64,000 nt of DNA from an uncultured Campylobacter sp. GTDB lineage: Bacteria > Campylobacterota > Campylobacteria > Campylobacterales > Campylobacteraceae. Position 1 is the first letter of the stretch, and every line of letters begins with the position of its first letter. Below are positions 35,364 to 46,897 of this stretch, in pieces. The position numbers were made by a program, and so were the translations under genes. The DNA lies in assembly GCA_934718785.1 (NCBI GenBank), contig CAKVAF010000008.1, positions 1-64,000 on the forward strand. The letters run 5' to 3'. The notes beneath the pieces were generated by a model. The model saw nothing but the letters and a program-made list of their open reading frames with translations, made no database searches and had not been told where the DNA came from.

Positions 35364-36535
35364 AATTTTTTTTCGTTTTTTTGCTTCTTTTTTCTGTCTT
35401 AATAGCTGATGAAATTGAAGAAAAAAATAAAAATTTAAAAGAAAATGAGCGCATAACAAAGCAGCTTAATAAAAAGCTTGAAGAACTTGCAGCTGATATT
35501 ATAAATGGAGAAAAAAAGCTTGAGAGCTTGGGCGAGCAAATTTCAAATTTAAGCACTCAAACTTCACAGCTTGAAGCAAGTGCAAAGGAGCAAAACAAAG
35601 AATTAGCAAATTTAAACTCGCAAAATCAAAGCTTACTTAAAGATAGGCAAGGTATGCAAAATAAGCTTGTGGATTTAATCGCTAAGGATTTTGCCTTTGA
35701 ACTGCCTGTTCCACAAGGCTATATCGAGGCTGAGGATAGCTTTGTAGCCTTTGAAGTGCTAGCAAGTCTTGATGCGGTGCTTAAAGATGAGTTTTATAAA
35801 ATTTCAAAAGATTATGAAAGCATTTCAAAGCAAATTTTGCAAAAAGAAAGTCAAATTTCACAGATCAAAGACAGTCTTAAAACTTATAACAATCAGCTTA
35901 AAAAACTTGAAGATTTAAAAATAGCTCAGCTTAAAGAAATCAATCAGCAAAAAACAGATAGAGCAATTTATAGTAAAAAACTTGATGATTTGAAAAAGCA
36001 GCAAGATGAGCTTAGAAAGACCTTAGCTGAGCTTAAAATTGTCGATGATAAAAAAGAAGAAAAAGAAAATAAAAAAGTTGCTTCAAGCTCAAGCCAAAGC
36101 GTGCGCCAGCTAGGCTCAAGCTATCAAGGCTCAAATATCAAGCGCTATACAGGCAAAAAGACCATAGCCCCGCTTGATAATTTTTCTGTGAAGCAAGAAT
36201 TTGGCAACTACACCGATCCCATTTATCAAATCAAGCTTTTTAATGAAAATGTGATTTTACACTCAAAAAACAGCGACGCCGTCGTTAAAAGCGTTTTAAA
36301 TGGCAAAATCGTCTTTGCAAAAGAAACAAATTTACTCCAAAGAGTAGTTATAGTAGAGCACAGTAACGGCCTACACACCATTTATGCACACCTTGATAAA
36401 ATCGCGCCCACAGTGAAAGTGGGCAAAAATGTCAAAAAAGGAGAAATTCTAGGACGCGTGAAAAATGACCTTACTTTTGAAGTCACGCAAGAAAAATTTC
36501 ATATCAATCCTTTAGAATTAATCTCATTAAATTAA
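35360..36535 (+). CDS. EnvC-like amidase activator with degenerate LytM domain
   Basis: 391 residues. A signal peptide (1-15) is followed by a long coiled coil (about 18-240) and a C-terminal LytM/M23 fold (about 270-391). The metal-binding residues are missing: the HxxxD position reads LHSKNSDAV and the HxH position reads LTFEVTQ. It therefore cannot be a zinc peptidase and fits EnvC, which binds FtsX and activates amidases. The matching amidase AmiA is in the same gene run. The coding overlap with ftsX (4 bases) makes the FtsX link strong. Confidence 0.85.
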   Translation: MKFFFVFLLLFSVLIADEIEEKNKNLKENERITKQLNKKLEELAADIINGEKKLESLGEQISNLSTQTSQLEASAKEQNKELANLNSQNQSLLKDRQGMQNKLVDLIAKDFAFELPVPQGYIEAEDSFVAFEVLASLDAVLKDEFYKISKDYESISKQILQKESQISQIKDSLKTYNNQLKKLEDLKIAQLKEINQQKTDRAIYSKKLDDLKKQQDELRKTLAELKIVDDKKEEKENKKVASSSSQSVRQLGSSYQGSNIKRYTGKKTIAPLDNFSVKQEFGNYTDPIYQIKLFNENVILHSKNSDAVVKSVLNGKIVFAKETNLLQRVVIVEHSNGLHTIYAHLDKIAPTVKVGKNVKKGEILGRVKNDLTFEVTQEKFHINPLELISLN

Positions 36536-36558
36536 TGAAGTTTAAAGGCTTTTTTTGT

Positions 36559-36564
36559 TATAAT
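36559..36564 (+). promoter_or_regulatory. Internal -10 box before pyrH
   Basis: TATAAT in TTTTTTGTTATAATGTC, 20 bases before the start of pyrH; an AAGGAG ribosome site lies between. Confidence 0.65.
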
Positions 36565-36574
36565 GTCAAGTTAA

Positions 36575-37300
<726 letters not shown>

Positions 37301-37377
37301 ATAATATTTTTAATTCAAGTCTTAAAATTTAGCTTTAAATTGAGCTTGATTAAATTTAGATTAAATTTAAACATTAA

Positions 37378-37416
37378 AAAACCGCTGCCGATGATTTTAA
37401 ATTTTAAATGCGGCAG
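37378..37416. repeat. Repeat A2 copy with hairpin
   Basis: AAAACCGCTGCCGATGATTT at 37378-37397. A reverse-complement relative lies at 52984-53003 with one mismatch. Here CTGCCG (37385-37390) pairs with CGGCAG (37411-37416), so it may also serve as a transcription terminator between pyrH and rpoZ. The CCGCTG core is the reverse complement of the CAGCGG in repeat A. Confidence 0.5.
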
Positions 37417-37462
37417 AGTGTTGAAAGATTAATTTTAAAAATAAATATTTTAAGGAGAAAAA

Positions 37463-37672
37463 ATGCAAAGATTAGAAGAAATCGCAGCTCTAGCGCTAAA
37501 GAATTTAAACAATGATCGCTACAAGCTTTCACTTGTGGTTGCAAAAAGAGCTGAAGAGCTTGCAAATGGGGCTTTGCCTTTGGTTGAAGCGGATAAAAAA
37601 ACGATGAAATTTGCAGATATTGCCCTGCTTGAAATCGCTGAAAATAAAATTTCTTTGGAAGATAAAATTTGA
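37463..37672 (+). CDS. rpoZ: RNA polymerase omega subunit
   Basis: 69 residues, small omega subunit that stabilises the polymerase and binds ppGpp in other bacteria. Conserved core [18 protein letters not shown] followed by [25 protein letters not shown] ribosome site. Overlaps the start of the downstream ppGpp synthetase/hydrolase gene by four bases, an arrangement shared with many proteobacteria (rpoZ-spoT). Confidence 0.93.
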   Translation: MQRLEEIAALALKNLNNDRYKLSLVVAKRAEELANGALPLVEADKKTMKFADIALLEIAENKISLEDKI

Positions 37673-39867
37673 AAAATGAAGAAGAAAGCTTAAGCCTTGA
37701 AACGCTCATTGAAAAAATCACGCAGTGCAAGGATTTAGATACTGCAAAAGCAATTCTTTCTAGCGTTTGCAAGGAAGATGAGCTGATTTTAAAAGCCATT
37801 CAATTTTGCATTGACGCTCATAATGGACAGCTGAGAAAAAGCGGCGAGCCTTACGCGGTTCATCCCTTGCTTGTGGCTTCTATCGTCGCGTTTTTAAGCT
37901 CTAATGAAAGCATGATTATCGCTTCACTCTTACACGATGTCATTGAGGACACGCAGCACAGCGAAGAAGAGCTTAAAGAACTTTTTGGAAGCGAGGTTAC
38001 AAGGCTTGTTAGAGGACTTACCAAAATCACAGCCATAAGAGAAGATAATCTCACTCGTGCGAGTAAAAATCTCACCAAATCCGCCCTCACTTTTCGCAAT
38101 ATGCTTTTAGCAAGCATTGAAGATGTGGGCGTTTTAGTGATAAAACTTTGTGATAGACTTCACAATATGCTTACCCTACAAAGCCTAAGGGAAGATAAAC
38201 AAAAAAGAATCAGCGAAGAAACTCTCGTCGTTTATGCACCTATAGCGCATAGGCTTGGGATTTCAAGCATTAAAAATTATTTAGAAGACTTAAGCTTTAA
38301 GTATTTAATGCCTGAAGAATACGCTCAAATTAATAATTACATCAACGCAAACGATCAGTCCATGCAACTCAGTTTCAACGAGTTCATTTCAAAAATCGAG
38401 CTTTTATTTTTAAAAAATGGCTTCAGACAAGGCAGCTTTGAAATTCATAAACGCATCAAACACAGCTACTCAGTCTATCTTAAAATGCAAAGAAAAGGCA
38501 TCAGCATTGAAGAGGTGCTGGATTTGCTTGGAATTCGCATTTTGGTTGAGAATGTGCTTGATTGCTACCTTGTTTTAGGCATTTTACACACGCATTTTAA
38601 TCCTTTAGTCTCGCGCTTTAAAGACTATATCGCTTTGCCTAAGCAAAATGGCTATCAAACCATACACACCACGCTTTTTGATACTAAAAATATCATCGAA
38701 GCTCAAATTCGCACCTTTGATATGCACAAAATCGCAGAATACGGCGTCGCAGCGCACTGGAAATACAAAGAAGGCGGCTCGGTCGCCACGCCAAAGCTGG
38801 ACTGGATCAGCGATATTTCTATGCAAGCTGCACACACTAAGGCTGAAAACACCGAAGATTACAACGCTATCGAGCTTTATGAATACGCTAAAGATAGCCT
38901 TTATGTCGAAGATATCGCCGTTTATTCTCCAAAGGGCGAGATTTTTACCCTACCGCGTGGGGCGACCGTGCTTGATTTTGCCTATGAAGTGCATACTAAA
39001 ATAGGACTTCACGCAAAAAGTGCTTATGTAAACCGCATAAAAGTGCCACTTTTAACCGAGCTTAAAAATGGCGACATCGTGCGCGTGGTTACAAGCAATG
39101 ATAAATTTTATCGTTGTTCTTGGGTTGATAGTGTGAAAACAGGCAAGGCAAAGGCAAATATAAGAGAATTTTGCAAGCAAAAGATTAAAGAGATCAATTT
39201 GCAAGTGGCTTTAAATATTTTAAGCTTTGTTTTCAATGAAAAGATTGAAGTTATTCAAGATTGGATAGAAAAAGAGCATTTGAATAAAAAAATTCGCTTC
39301 TTAAGCACGGATTTAATTTATTTTAAAGATGTCATCGCAGCCTTGAAAAAATACGCGAGAAAGTCTTATATCTTTGACAGATACGAGCTTAAAGAGCAAA
39401 TTTTTGACACCATTTGCCTTGTAAGCAATCATAAAATTTCAAGCCTGAGCTTTGATTATTGTTGTCGTCCTAAAAGAGGCGATCAAATCATTGCTTTTGT
39501 GCAAAAAAACGAAGCCATCATTCATCACAAGCTTTGTGATAAGGCGGATAAAATGCTTGAAAATGGCGAAAGTGCTGTATTTGCTATGTGGAGCGTGAAA
39601 CAAGGAAAAAGTTATAAACTCATCTTCTCGCTTGAGGATAAAAAGGGCGTTTTGGCTGAGTTTTTAGGCTTTTTGGCAAAAATCGGGGCGAATGTTTTAA
39701 GCATTAATCTTACAAGCTCGCAAAACTCGAGCGTGGATTATTTTACCGCTAAGATTGAATTTAGCGAAAACGCTAAGATAGAAAGCATAGAAGAGCGTTT
39801 AAAAGCGCGTTATAAAATCATTGATTTTACTTCATTAAATGATGCTTATGATAAAGTTAAGGGATAA
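37669..39867 (+). CDS. spoT: Bifunctional (p)ppGpp synthetase/hydrolase
   Basis: 732 residues. Order: HD hydrolase domain (LLHDVIEDT, about residue 85; [14 protein letters not shown] [13 protein letters not shown]), synthetase domain ([34 protein letters not shown]), TGS domain ([22 protein letters not shown]) and C-terminal ACT domain ([20 protein letters not shown]). The sole stringent-response enzyme in this genus. Start is TTG overlapping the rpoZ stop (TTGA); a nearby ATG is out of frame, so the TTG is the best choice and implies coupling to rpoZ. Confidence 0.95.
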   Translation: MKNEEESLSLETLIEKITQCKDLDTAKAILSSVCKEDELILKAIQFCIDAHNGQLRKSGEPYAVHPLLVASIVAFLSSNESMIIASLLHDVIEDTQHSEEELKELFGSEVTRLVRGLTKITAIREDNLTRASKNLTKSALTFRNMLLASIEDVGVLVIKLCDRLHNMLTLQSLREDKQKRISEETLVVYAPIAHRLGISSIKNYLEDLSFKYLMPEEYAQINNYINANDQSMQLSFNEFISKIELLFLKNGFRQGSFEIHKRIKHSYSVYLKMQRKGISIEEVLDLLGIRILVENVLDCYLVLGILHTHFNPLVSRFKDYIALPKQNGYQTIHTTLFDTKNIIEAQIRTFDMHKIAEYGVAAHWKYKEGGSVATPKLDWISDISMQAAHTKAENTEDYNAIELYEYAKDSLYVEDIAVYSPKGEIFTLPRGATVLDFAYEVHTKIGLHAKSAYVNRIKVPLLTELKNGDIVRVVTSNDKFYRCSWVDSVKTGKAKANIREFCKQKIKEINLQVALNILSFVFNEKIEVIQDWIEKEHLNKKIRFLSTDLIYFKDVIAALKKYARKSYIFDRYELKEQIFDTICLVSNHKISSLSFDYCCRPKRGDQIIAFVQKNEAIIHHKLCDKADKMLENGESAVFAMWSVKQGKSYKLIFSLEDKKGVLAEFLGFLAKIGANVLSINLTSSQNSSVDYFTAKIEFSENAKIESIEERLKARYKIIDFTSLNDAYDKVKG

Positions 39868-39869
39868 AA

Positions 39870-41096
39870 ATGAGTGCAGATTTAAAGATTAAAGAAGCTA
39901 TGGCTGATATTAAAAAGGGCGTGGCTGAGATTATCGATGAAGAAAGACTTTTAAGCTTGATTGAAAATTATTATAAAAAGGGGCAAAACTTTTTGGTAAA
40001 AGCAGGCTTTGATCCTAGTGCACCTGATTTACATTTAGGTCATAGCGTGGTTTTAGCAAAAATGGCGCTTTTACAAAAGCATGGCGCAATCGTGCAGTTT
40101 TTAATCGGCGATTTCACCGGTCAAATTGGCGATCCAAGCGGTAAAAACGCCACGCGCAAAAAGCTTGATAAAGAAAGCGTGCTTAAAAACGCTAAAACTT
40201 ATGAAGAACAAGTTTTTAAAATTTTAGACAAAGAAAAGACACAAATTTGCTTTAATTCAAAATGGCTTAACGAGCTGGGCGCTGTGGGCATTTTAGAGCT
40301 AACTTCTACTTTTAGCGTGGCTAGAATGCTAGAACGTGATGATTTTGCTAAAAGATACAAAGAGCAAAGCCCTATTTCAGTAAGCGAGTTTATGTATCCG
40401 CTACTTCAGGGCTATGATAGCGTGGCGATGAAATGCGATATAGAAATGGGTGGCACCGATCAAAAATTTAATTTGCTTATGGGTAGGCATTTACAGCGCG
40501 TTTATAATGTAGGCAAAGAACAAGTTGTGATGATGATGCCCCTTTTAGTAGGACTTGACGGGGTGCAAAAGATGAGCAAGAGCCTAGGAAACTACATCGG
40601 CGTGGATGAAAGTGCTAATGAAATGTATGCTAAGGTGCTGAGCATTAGCGATGAATTAATGCTTACTTATTATGAGCTTTTAAGCGAAATTTCAAGCAAG
40701 GATTTTGAAAAACTCAAACTCGATTTAGAAAATGGCGCGCTTCATCCAAAAATCGCTAAAGAAAATTTAGCTTTAGAACTTGTAGCAAGATTTCATTCAC
40801 AAGAAAAGGCTAAAATGGCAAAAGATGAATTTGACCGCGTGCATTCTCAAAACGCCCTACCAAGCGATATGGCCGAGTTTAGCTTACAAAGTGATGATAA
40901 AAACGAGCTTTGGCTTGTGCGCGCTCTTGTGGAATGCGCCCTAGAAAGCTCAAGTTCTAATGCAAGAAGAGACATCAAAGCAAGGGCTGTGAGCGTGAAT
41001 GGCGAAAAAATTGAAGATGAAAATTTTCAGCTTGCAAGGGGCGAGTATATCTTGCAAGTGGGCAAACGCAAATTTGCAAAATTAAAGGTGTTATAA
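39870..41096 (+). CDS. tyrS: Tyrosyl-tRNA synthetase
   Basis: 408-residue class I synthetase. HIGH-type motif in FDPSAPDLHLGHSVVL, KMSKS intact (VQKMSKSLGNYIG), and a C-terminal S4-like RNA-binding domain (SSNARRDIKARAVSVNGEKI). This is the TyrZ/TyrRS-alpha type found in Campylobacter. Starts two bases after the spoT stop. Confidence 0.95.
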   Translation: MSADLKIKEAMADIKKGVAEIIDEERLLSLIENYYKKGQNFLVKAGFDPSAPDLHLGHSVVLAKMALLQKHGAIVQFLIGDFTGQIGDPSGKNATRKKLDKESVLKNAKTYEEQVFKILDKEKTQICFNSKWLNELGAVGILELTSTFSVARMLERDDFAKRYKEQSPISVSEFMYPLLQGYDSVAMKCDIEMGGTDQKFNLLMGRHLQRVYNVGKEQVVMMMPLLVGLDGVQKMSKSLGNYIGVDESANEMYAKVLSISDELMLTYYELLSEISSKDFEKLKLDLENGALHPKIAKENLALELVARFHSQEKAKMAKDEFDRVHSQNALPSDMAEFSLQSDDKNELWLVRALVECALESSSSNARRDIKARAVSVNGEKIEDENFQLARGEYILQVGKRKFAKLKVL

Positions 41097-42194
41097 ATGG
41101 AGTTAAAACCTCTAAAAATAGGCAAACATACGATAAAATATCCCATTTTTCAAGGCGGAATGGGACTGGGCATAAGCTGGGATAAATTAGCCTCAGCCGT
41201 CTCACTAAACGGCGCACTGGGCATTATTTCATCAGTGGGCACGGGCTATTATGAAAACAGAAGCCATATTTATAAAGAACTCAACTCAAAGCCCTATGGC
41301 AGTGAAAATTTCTATTCTAAAGCGGGCTTGCAAGCCGTGATTAACAACGCGCGCAAGGTTTGTGGAGATGCGCCTTTGGGCTGTAATATTTTATGTGCGA
41401 GCAATGATTATGCAAGAATTGCTCATGATGCCTGTGAAGTAGGCTTTAATGTCATTGTAAGTGGGGCGGGCTTGCCTACAAATTTACCTGAATTTACGGC
41501 TGATTTTCCCGATGTCGCACTTGTGCCTATAGTTTCATCTGCTAAGGCTTTAAGAATCATTTGCAAAAGGTGGCAAAGCCGCTATAACCGTCTGCCCGAT
41601 GCTATCGTGGTTGAAGGGCCTAAAAGTGGGGGACATCAAGGCTTTACTTACGAGCAGTGCTTAGATCCTAATTATCAGCTTGAAGCCATTATCCCACCAA
41701 TTGCGGCAGAGGTTAAAGAATGGGGCGATTTTCCTATCATGGCAGCAGGAGGGATTTGGGATAAAAGCGATATTGAAAGAGTGATCAATTTAGGCGCAAG
41801 TGGCGTGCAAATAGGCACGCGCTTTATAGGCACTTTTGAGTGTGATGCAAGTGCTGAGTTTAAAGAAGTGCTTCTAGCTTGCAAAGAAGAAGATATCGAG
41901 CTTTTAAAATCGCCTGTGGGCTATCCTGCGCGTGGGGTTCGCACAAATTTGCTTGATTTAGTGGATAAAAGAATGGGTCCAAAGATAAATTGTATTAGTA
42001 ACTGTGTCGCTCCTTGTCAGCGCGGCAAAGAAGCTACAAAGGTAGGCTACTGTATAGCCGATAGGCTTTATGATGCTTGGAGTGGTAAAAAAGAAACGGG
42101 GCTTTTTTTCACAGGGGCTAATGGCTACCGCTTAAATAAACTCATCAGCGTAAAAGAGTTGATATATAAGCTTGTGAATGGGGAAGATGTTTAA
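41097..42194 (+). CDS. Nitronate monooxygenase family FMN enzyme
   Basis: 365-residue TIM-barrel flavoprotein of the 2-nitropropane dioxygenase/NMO family. FQGGMGLGISWDKLASAVS at the N-terminus, VVEGPKSGGHQGFTYEQC with the active-site His, and AAGGIWDKSDIERVINLGASGVQIGTRF near the phosphate site. Physiological substrate not known; some relatives are enoyl reductases. A C-terminal Cys cluster (CISNCVAPC) is present. Directly abuts tyrS and overlaps amiA by one base. Confidence 0.88.
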   Translation: MELKPLKIGKHTIKYPIFQGGMGLGISWDKLASAVSLNGALGIISSVGTGYYENRSHIYKELNSKPYGSENFYSKAGLQAVINNARKVCGDAPLGCNILCASNDYARIAHDACEVGFNVIVSGAGLPTNLPEFTADFPDVALVPIVSSAKALRIICKRWQSRYNRLPDAIVVEGPKSGGHQGFTYEQCLDPNYQLEAIIPPIAAEVKEWGDFPIMAAGGIWDKSDIERVINLGASGVQIGTRFIGTFECDASAEFKEVLLACKEEDIELLKSPVGYPARGVRTNLLDLVDKRMGPKINCISNCVAPCQRGKEATKVGYCIADRLYDAWSGKKETGLFFTGANGYRLNKLISVKELIYKLVNGEDV

Positions 42195-44164
42195 TGCTTT
42201 TTAGGCTCTTTTGTTTCTTTTTACTTTTTTTTAGCCTTGCTTTTGCAGCCTACGAAAAGGAGCTTAGTCGCTTTGATAGCACTTTTACAAGCAGCAAGGA
42301 TAAGCAAAGTCTTTATTTAGAGCTTAAGAATTTTTATATACAAAGCATTATCAATGAAGATGAAAAGAGTAAAATAGAGCTTTTAAAAAGGCTAGTAATA
42401 GGTGCAAATGCGCTAAATTTAGACAGTAGTGAGTATGAAAAAGAGCTTAAAAATGCTGGCTTTAAAGATGAATATATTCAAAGTTTAAAAAACGCTTATA
42501 AAAAAGATAGCGAGCAAGATTTTTTAAAAAAGCAAGAATATGATGAAGCTAAAAACTCAAATAATCAAAAAAAAGAAAATGAAAAAATCACGCAAAAACC
42601 CTTTGTTTTAAAGGCTAGCAAGCTTGAAAATGGGGTGAAATTAAGCTTAAATTTTAATTTAAACAAAAAAGATATCAAAAAAAGCATACTCAAGCAAAAA
42701 GATAATGTGCGCTACATTTTTGACTTTAACGCAGCCCTTGATACAGGGGCTTTAAGCTTTAAATTTAAAGATTTTTTTATCAATATCGCCCAGTTTAATC
42801 CCAAAATCACGCGCTTAGTCATCAATGCAAAAGAAGAAAGTGCTTATAATTTAAAGCTTGAAGATAAAAGCCTTATTTTAATCTTTGATGAGAATTTAAA
42901 AGAAGCAAAAAACCCCAGCATACAAAATAAAGAAAACTTAAAAGAAACAAAAAATTCAAACACTTTAAAAGAAAATCAAAAAAGCACACAAGAAAGCTTA
43001 AAAGAAAATTCACAAACAAATTCAAAAGAAAATTTAGAAAAAAACTCGACAAATTCTACTAAAAAACTTTATATTTTATCAAGCAAATCAAGTGAAATGG
43101 GAGTTGTTTTAAGCTTAAATAGAGATTTAGACGAAGATGAACTAAAAATAGTAAGCTTTAAGGATAAAAATCTTTATAGAAAAATTTTAAGCTTTGAGGG
43201 CGTTTTAGAAGGGGGACGCAAAAACTTCACCCTAAATAAAAAGTTCATCACCCTAACTCAATACACGCCAAAAATCGTTCGTGTGGTGCTTTCAAGCCCT
43301 GATGATTTTGAACTTTTTAAGGATTTAGAGAATAAAAGAGCCTTTTTTGGCTTTGAAAAAAGCTCAAATTTAAGCTCAAAAAATCAAACAAATTCTAGTA
43401 AAAATACAAAAGCAGCGCAAAACACTACAAAAACTAGCTCAAAAAGCACACAAAAAAGTGCGCAAAGACCTGCAAATTTAGCCAAAAATAAAATCATCGT
43501 CATAGACGCAGGGCACGGCGGCAAGGATGTGGGCGCGATAAATGGCAAGCTTTATGAAAAAAATATAGTTTTAAATGTGAGCTTAAAGCTAGGAAAAGAG
43601 CTTGAAAGGCTAGGCTACAAGGTCTTTTACACGAGAAATAAGGATAAGTTTATCAATCTTAGAGACAGGACTAAGCTAGCTAATGATAAGAAAGCAAATC
43701 TTTTTATCTCCATTCACGCCAATGCTGCTCCAAACAAGGCTAAGGCTGATTCTATGCAAGGAGTTGAAACCTTTTTCTTAAGTCCAGCTAGAAGTGAGCG
43801 CAGCAAACAAGTGGCTGAAAAGGAAAATCAGGCTGATTTTGAAGAAGCAAATTTTTTCTTAAAGCAAAATTTTCTCTCAGCTCTAAGCCGTGAAAAAATC
43901 ATCGCTTCAAACCGCCTTGCCATAGACATTCAAAAGAATTTGCTTGAATCTGTGCGTAAAAGATATAAAGTAATAGACGGAGCCGTTAGAGAAGCACCTT
44001 TTTGGGTGCTAGTAGGCGCGCAAGATATGCCAGCCGTGCTTATAGAAATAGGCTATATCACGCATCCTGAAGAAAGCAAAAGACTTGCTAATAATATTTA
44101 TCAGCAGCTTTTAGCCGAGGGTATAGCAAATGGGGTGCAAAATTATTTTATCAATAATCCATAA
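42194..44164 (+). CDS. amiA: N-acetylmuramoyl-L-alanine amidase AmiA
   Basis: 656 residues: signal peptide (1-19), an N-terminal helical region, two AMIN-like beta domains (about 135-230 and 292-385), then a zinc amidase_3 domain (about 430-655). Catalytic residues are in [30 protein letters not shown] and [14 protein letters not shown]. It cleaves the peptide stem from glycan strands during daughter-cell separation. Two low-complexity linkers rich in Asn, Ser, Lys and Thr separate the domains (about 233-291 and 389-429). The EnvC-like activator and FtsEX are encoded 6-8 kb upstream in the same direction. Confidence 0.94.
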   Translation: MLFRLFCFFLLFFSLAFAAYEKELSRFDSTFTSSKDKQSLYLELKNFYIQSIINEDEKSKIELLKRLVIGANALNLDSSEYEKELKNAGFKDEYIQSLKNAYKKDSEQDFLKKQEYDEAKNSNNQKKENEKITQKPFVLKASKLENGVKLSLNFNLNKKDIKKSILKQKDNVRYIFDFNAALDTGALSFKFKDFFINIAQFNPKITRLVINAKEESAYNLKLEDKSLILIFDENLKEAKNPSIQNKENLKETKNSNTLKENQKSTQESLKENSQTNSKENLEKNSTNSTKKLYILSSKSSEMGVVLSLNRDLDEDELKIVSFKDKNLYRKILSFEGVLEGGRKNFTLNKKFITLTQYTPKIVRVVLSSPDDFELFKDLENKRAFFGFEKSSNLSSKNQTNSSKNTKAAQNTTKTSSKSTQKSAQRPANLAKNKIIVIDAGHGGKDVGAINGKLYEKNIVLNVSLKLGKELERLGYKVFYTRNKDKFINLRDRTKLANDKKANLFISIHANAAPNKAKADSMQGVETFFLSPARSERSKQVAEKENQADFEEANFFLKQNFLSALSREKIIASNRLAIDIQKNLLESVRKRYKVIDGAVREAPFWVLVGAQDMPAVLIEIGYITHPEESKRLANNIYQQLLAEGIANGVQNYFINNP

Positions 44165-44172
44165 GATTTTCA

Positions 44173-46107
44173 ATGCAAGAAGCAAGGCTCATTTTTAAAG
44201 AGAACACGCCTTATTCGCTTGATTTTGAAGACTTTTATTTCAATTCAAAAGACGGCGTCAAAGAAAGCGAGTTTATCTACATAAAAGCTTATGAATACAA
44301 GCAGCAAAATACTTTCATCATCGCCGAGCTTGGCTTTGGCATAGGGCTTAATTTTTTCTTAAGTTTAGAACGTTTTGAAAACTCTAAAATACGCCCGCAA
44401 AATCTTTTTTATGTGAGTTTAGAAGCCTTTTATATTGAGCCTGAGCTACTTAGAGAAATCTATCAAAAACTAGGACTTTATGAAAGATTTAAGCCAAATT
44501 TAGAGCAATTTTTGAAATTTTATCCTAAAAAAAGGGCTGGGATTTACCGTTTTTATTTTAAAAATTGCTTTTTAGATTTAGTTTTTGGCGAGGCTCAAAC
44601 TATGCTTAAAGAACTTGATTTCAAGGCAAATGTGTGGTTTTTAGACGGCTTTGCACCCAGTAAAAATCCTTCAATGTTTAATGATGAAATTTTAAAAGAA
44701 GTGGCTAGACTTTGTGATAAAAATGCCAAAATTTGCACCTTTTCAGCCGCCTCTTCTTTAAGAAAGGGCTTAGAAAAGCTAAATTTTAAGGTAGAAAAAG
44801 TTGCAGGCTTTAAAAAAAGGCAGATGATAAGGGCTGTTTTTAAGGGCTTTGATGATGAAAATAAGCAAAATGAGGGCTATTTTGCACGTCCTTTAAATTT
44901 AAATCACTCTTTAAACTCTAAATTCTTCAAAAACAAAAAAATCGCCATTATAGGAGCTGGCATCGCAGGGGCGAGTTTAGCTTATGAGCTTTCTTTGCGT
45001 GGCTTTGAAATAGAAGTATTTGAAAAAGAAAACGCTCTAGCTTGTGGGGCGAGTGGGAATTTAAGCGGAATTTTAAGCGCGCTTATTTTAAAGCCTGAGG
45101 TGAGTTTGGCTAAATTTAGTGAAAATGCCTTTTATGAGGCTTCGCGCTTTTATAGGCAGGTTCTAGGGCTTGAGATGAAAGGAGTTTTTGAGTTTGCTTA
45201 TAATGAATTAATGCTTGAGCGTTTTTGTTTGCAAGCGCGAAATTCTTTGTTTAAAATAGAAAAAAATCACGCTTTTTTAGAAGATGGCACCACTTTAAAG
45301 CCCTTTAAAATAGTGCAAAATCTTTTAAGCCTTTCAAATGCAAAACTTAATTTAAATGCTGAATTTATAAGCTTTAAGCTTGATGAAAAAAATAAATTTA
45401 TCTTAAATTTCAAAGATAAGAGCGAGCTAAAAGGCTTTGATACTCTAGTTTTTGCTATGGGAACAGACATTAAAAGCTTTTTAAACTATGATGAAATGAA
45501 GCTTAGCAGCGTGCGCGGTCAAGTAACACACGCAAAACCTTTTTTTAACACGCCTTTTGCTTTAAGTGCTGCGGGCTATCTTTGCCCTGTAAATGATGAT
45601 TTGCAAGTTTTTGGCGCAAGCTATGATAGGCTAAATCAAAATAAAGAGCCTTTAAAAAGCGATGATGAAGCAAATTTAAACAAATTAAGCGAACTTTTAA
45701 ATAGTTTTGATGATAGAATTTTAAAGGTTTTAAATTTATCTCAAAACGAGCTTTTAGAAGCAAAAAAAAGCCTAAAAAATATCAAAATCACAGGCTCAAA
45801 GGTCGGCTTTCGCTCTTATTCAAGCGATAGATTTCCCATTGTAGGAGCCTTTTATGATGAGAGTTTTTATAAAAATGCTTATAAATCTTTATTTTGGAGT
45901 AAAAACAAGCCCCAAATCATCCCGCCTAAAGCTTTAAGCTTATACTTCATCGCAGCTCTTGGCTCAAGAGGCTTTGCTTACAGCATATTAGCAGCGCGCT
46001 TTGTTGCAAGCCTTATAAATGACGAACCACTAGGCTTTGAGGCTAAATTTATCAAAGAAATTCATCCTGCAAGATTTTTAATAAGAAGGCTTAAAAAGGG
46101 ACTTTGA
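44173..46107 (+). CDS. mnmC: Bifunctional tRNA mnm5s2U biosynthesis protein MnmC
   Basis: 644 residues. The N-terminal methyltransferase domain (DUF752; [15 protein letters not shown] and [18 protein letters not shown]) is fused to a C-terminal FAD-dependent oxidoreductase ([17 protein letters not shown] at about residue 258; [16 protein letters not shown]). Together they finish the wobble uridine modification begun by MnmE-MnmG; the thiolase MnmA of the same nucleotide is also in this window. The inter-domain linker is Asn-rich ([12 protein letters not shown]). Confidence 0.93.
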   Translation: MQEARLIFKENTPYSLDFEDFYFNSKDGVKESEFIYIKAYEYKQQNTFIIAELGFGIGLNFFLSLERFENSKIRPQNLFYVSLEAFYIEPELLREIYQKLGLYERFKPNLEQFLKFYPKKRAGIYRFYFKNCFLDLVFGEAQTMLKELDFKANVWFLDGFAPSKNPSMFNDEILKEVARLCDKNAKICTFSAASSLRKGLEKLNFKVEKVAGFKKRQMIRAVFKGFDDENKQNEGYFARPLNLNHSLNSKFFKNKKIAIIGAGIAGASLAYELSLRGFEIEVFEKENALACGASGNLSGILSALILKPEVSLAKFSENAFYEASRFYRQVLGLEMKGVFEFAYNELMLERFCLQARNSLFKIEKNHAFLEDGTTLKPFKIVQNLLSLSNAKLNLNAEFISFKLDEKNKFILNFKDKSELKGFDTLVFAMGTDIKSFLNYDEMKLSSVRGQVTHAKPFFNTPFALSAAGYLCPVNDDLQVFGASYDRLNQNKEPLKSDDEANLNKLSELLNSFDDRILKVLNLSQNELLEAKKSLKNIKITGSKVGFRSYSSDRFPIVGAFYDESFYKNAYKSLFWSKNKPQIIPPKALSLYFIAALGSRGFAYSILAARFVASLINDEPLGFEAKFIKEIHPARFLIRRLKKGL

Positions 46108-46268
46108 AGCTTCAAATCATTAAAAAGTGCGCTCAAATTCTCATTTTTTCATTAAATATTTTTTAAACAAGCCTGTTTTTCGCGCTTTTTTTGATAAAAT
46201 TTGCAAAAAAACGCTAAATTTTCGCAAATTTTTTTAAAAAAGCCTTGCAAAAGCTTATAACAATGTGT

Positions 46269-46274
46269 TATAAT
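46269..46274 (+). promoter_or_regulatory. Probable -10 box for hup
   Basis: TATAAT in AATGTGTTATAATTCG, 32 bases before the hup ATG, followed by AAAAAGGAG. A strong promoter is expected for an abundant protein. Confidence 0.75.
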
Positions 46275-46305
46275 TCGCATACTTTATTTCAAAAAAGGAG
46301 CTTTT

Positions 46306-46602
46306 ATGACTAAAGCAGATTTCATTTCAAAAGTTGCTCAACTTTCTGGGCTTACAAAAAAGGACGCTACAACTGCAACTGACGCTGTTGTGGGTGCAAT
46401 TACTGAGATTTTAGCAAAAGGTGATAGCATCAGCTTCATCGGCTTTGGTACATTCTCAACTGCGCAAAGAGCAGCTAGAACTGCTAGAGTGCCAAGCACA
46501 GGCAAGACTATCAAAGTTCCTGCGACTAAAGTTGCTAAATTTAAGGTAGGTAAAAACCTTAAAGAAGCTGTTGCCGCTGGCAAAGTTAAAAAGAAAAAAT
46601 AA
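46306..46602 (+). CDS. hup: DNA-binding protein HU
   Basis: 98-residue HU/IHF-family nucleoid protein. MTKADFISKVAQLSG start, the GFGTFSTAQRAARTARVP segment and the beta-arm region PSTGKTIKVPATKVAKFKVGK. The C-terminal KVKKKK is a lysine-rich extension. Sole gene between its own promoter and a strong terminator. Confidence 0.96.
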   Translation: MTKADFISKVAQLSGLTKKDATTATDAVVGAITEILAKGDSISFIGFGTFSTAQRAARTARVPSTGKTIKVPATKVAKFKVGKNLKEAVAAGKVKKKK

Positions 46603-46609
46603 TTTTTCA

Positions 46610-46635
46610 AAAGGCTAGAGCTTTCTAGCCTTTTT
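46610..46635 (+). terminator. Rho-independent terminator of hup
   Basis: AAAGGCTAGA / TCTAGCCTTT stem (10 bp, GCTT loop) ending in a T run, 8 bases after the hup stop. Confidence 0.93.
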
Positions 46636-46734
46636 CAAACTCCTATTTTTATATATTTCAACTTTATTTTAAATTTTATTTTTATCGCTCAATTTATTTT
46701 TAAATTTTAATGTTTAAATTTAAAAATAAATTCC

Positions 46735-46750
46735 AAAACAGCGGCGCGAG
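46735..46750 (+). repeat. Solo repeat A
   Basis: AAAACAGCGGCGCGAG, exact consensus, alone between hup and cysM with no B repeat beside it. An AT-rich inverted repeat (AATAAGTTTTAAA / TTTAAACTTATT) follows at about 46759-46790. Confidence 0.75.
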
Positions 46751-46897
46751 TTTTTACAAATAAGTTTTAAACTCAAATTTAAACTTATTTAATGCTCTAT
46801 CAAAGGCGTAAAATTATCAAAATTTAGCGTAATTTTATCTCTTTTAAAGCTTAACATTGTAAAATATCCTTGCAAAAATCTTATTTAAGGAGCTTTT

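Noticed and set aside
36266..36285. Sequence AAAACAGCGACGCC in the EnvC-like gene looks like repeat A.
   Set aside because: It lies in the conserved LytM-fold strand (NSDAVVKSVLNGKIV) rather than in extra sequence, and the match falls apart after ten bases; chance resemblance.
35360..36535. Active M23 endopeptidase.
   Set aside because: Both zinc-binding motifs are missing, in contrast to the intact motifs of the peptidase at 7919-8839.
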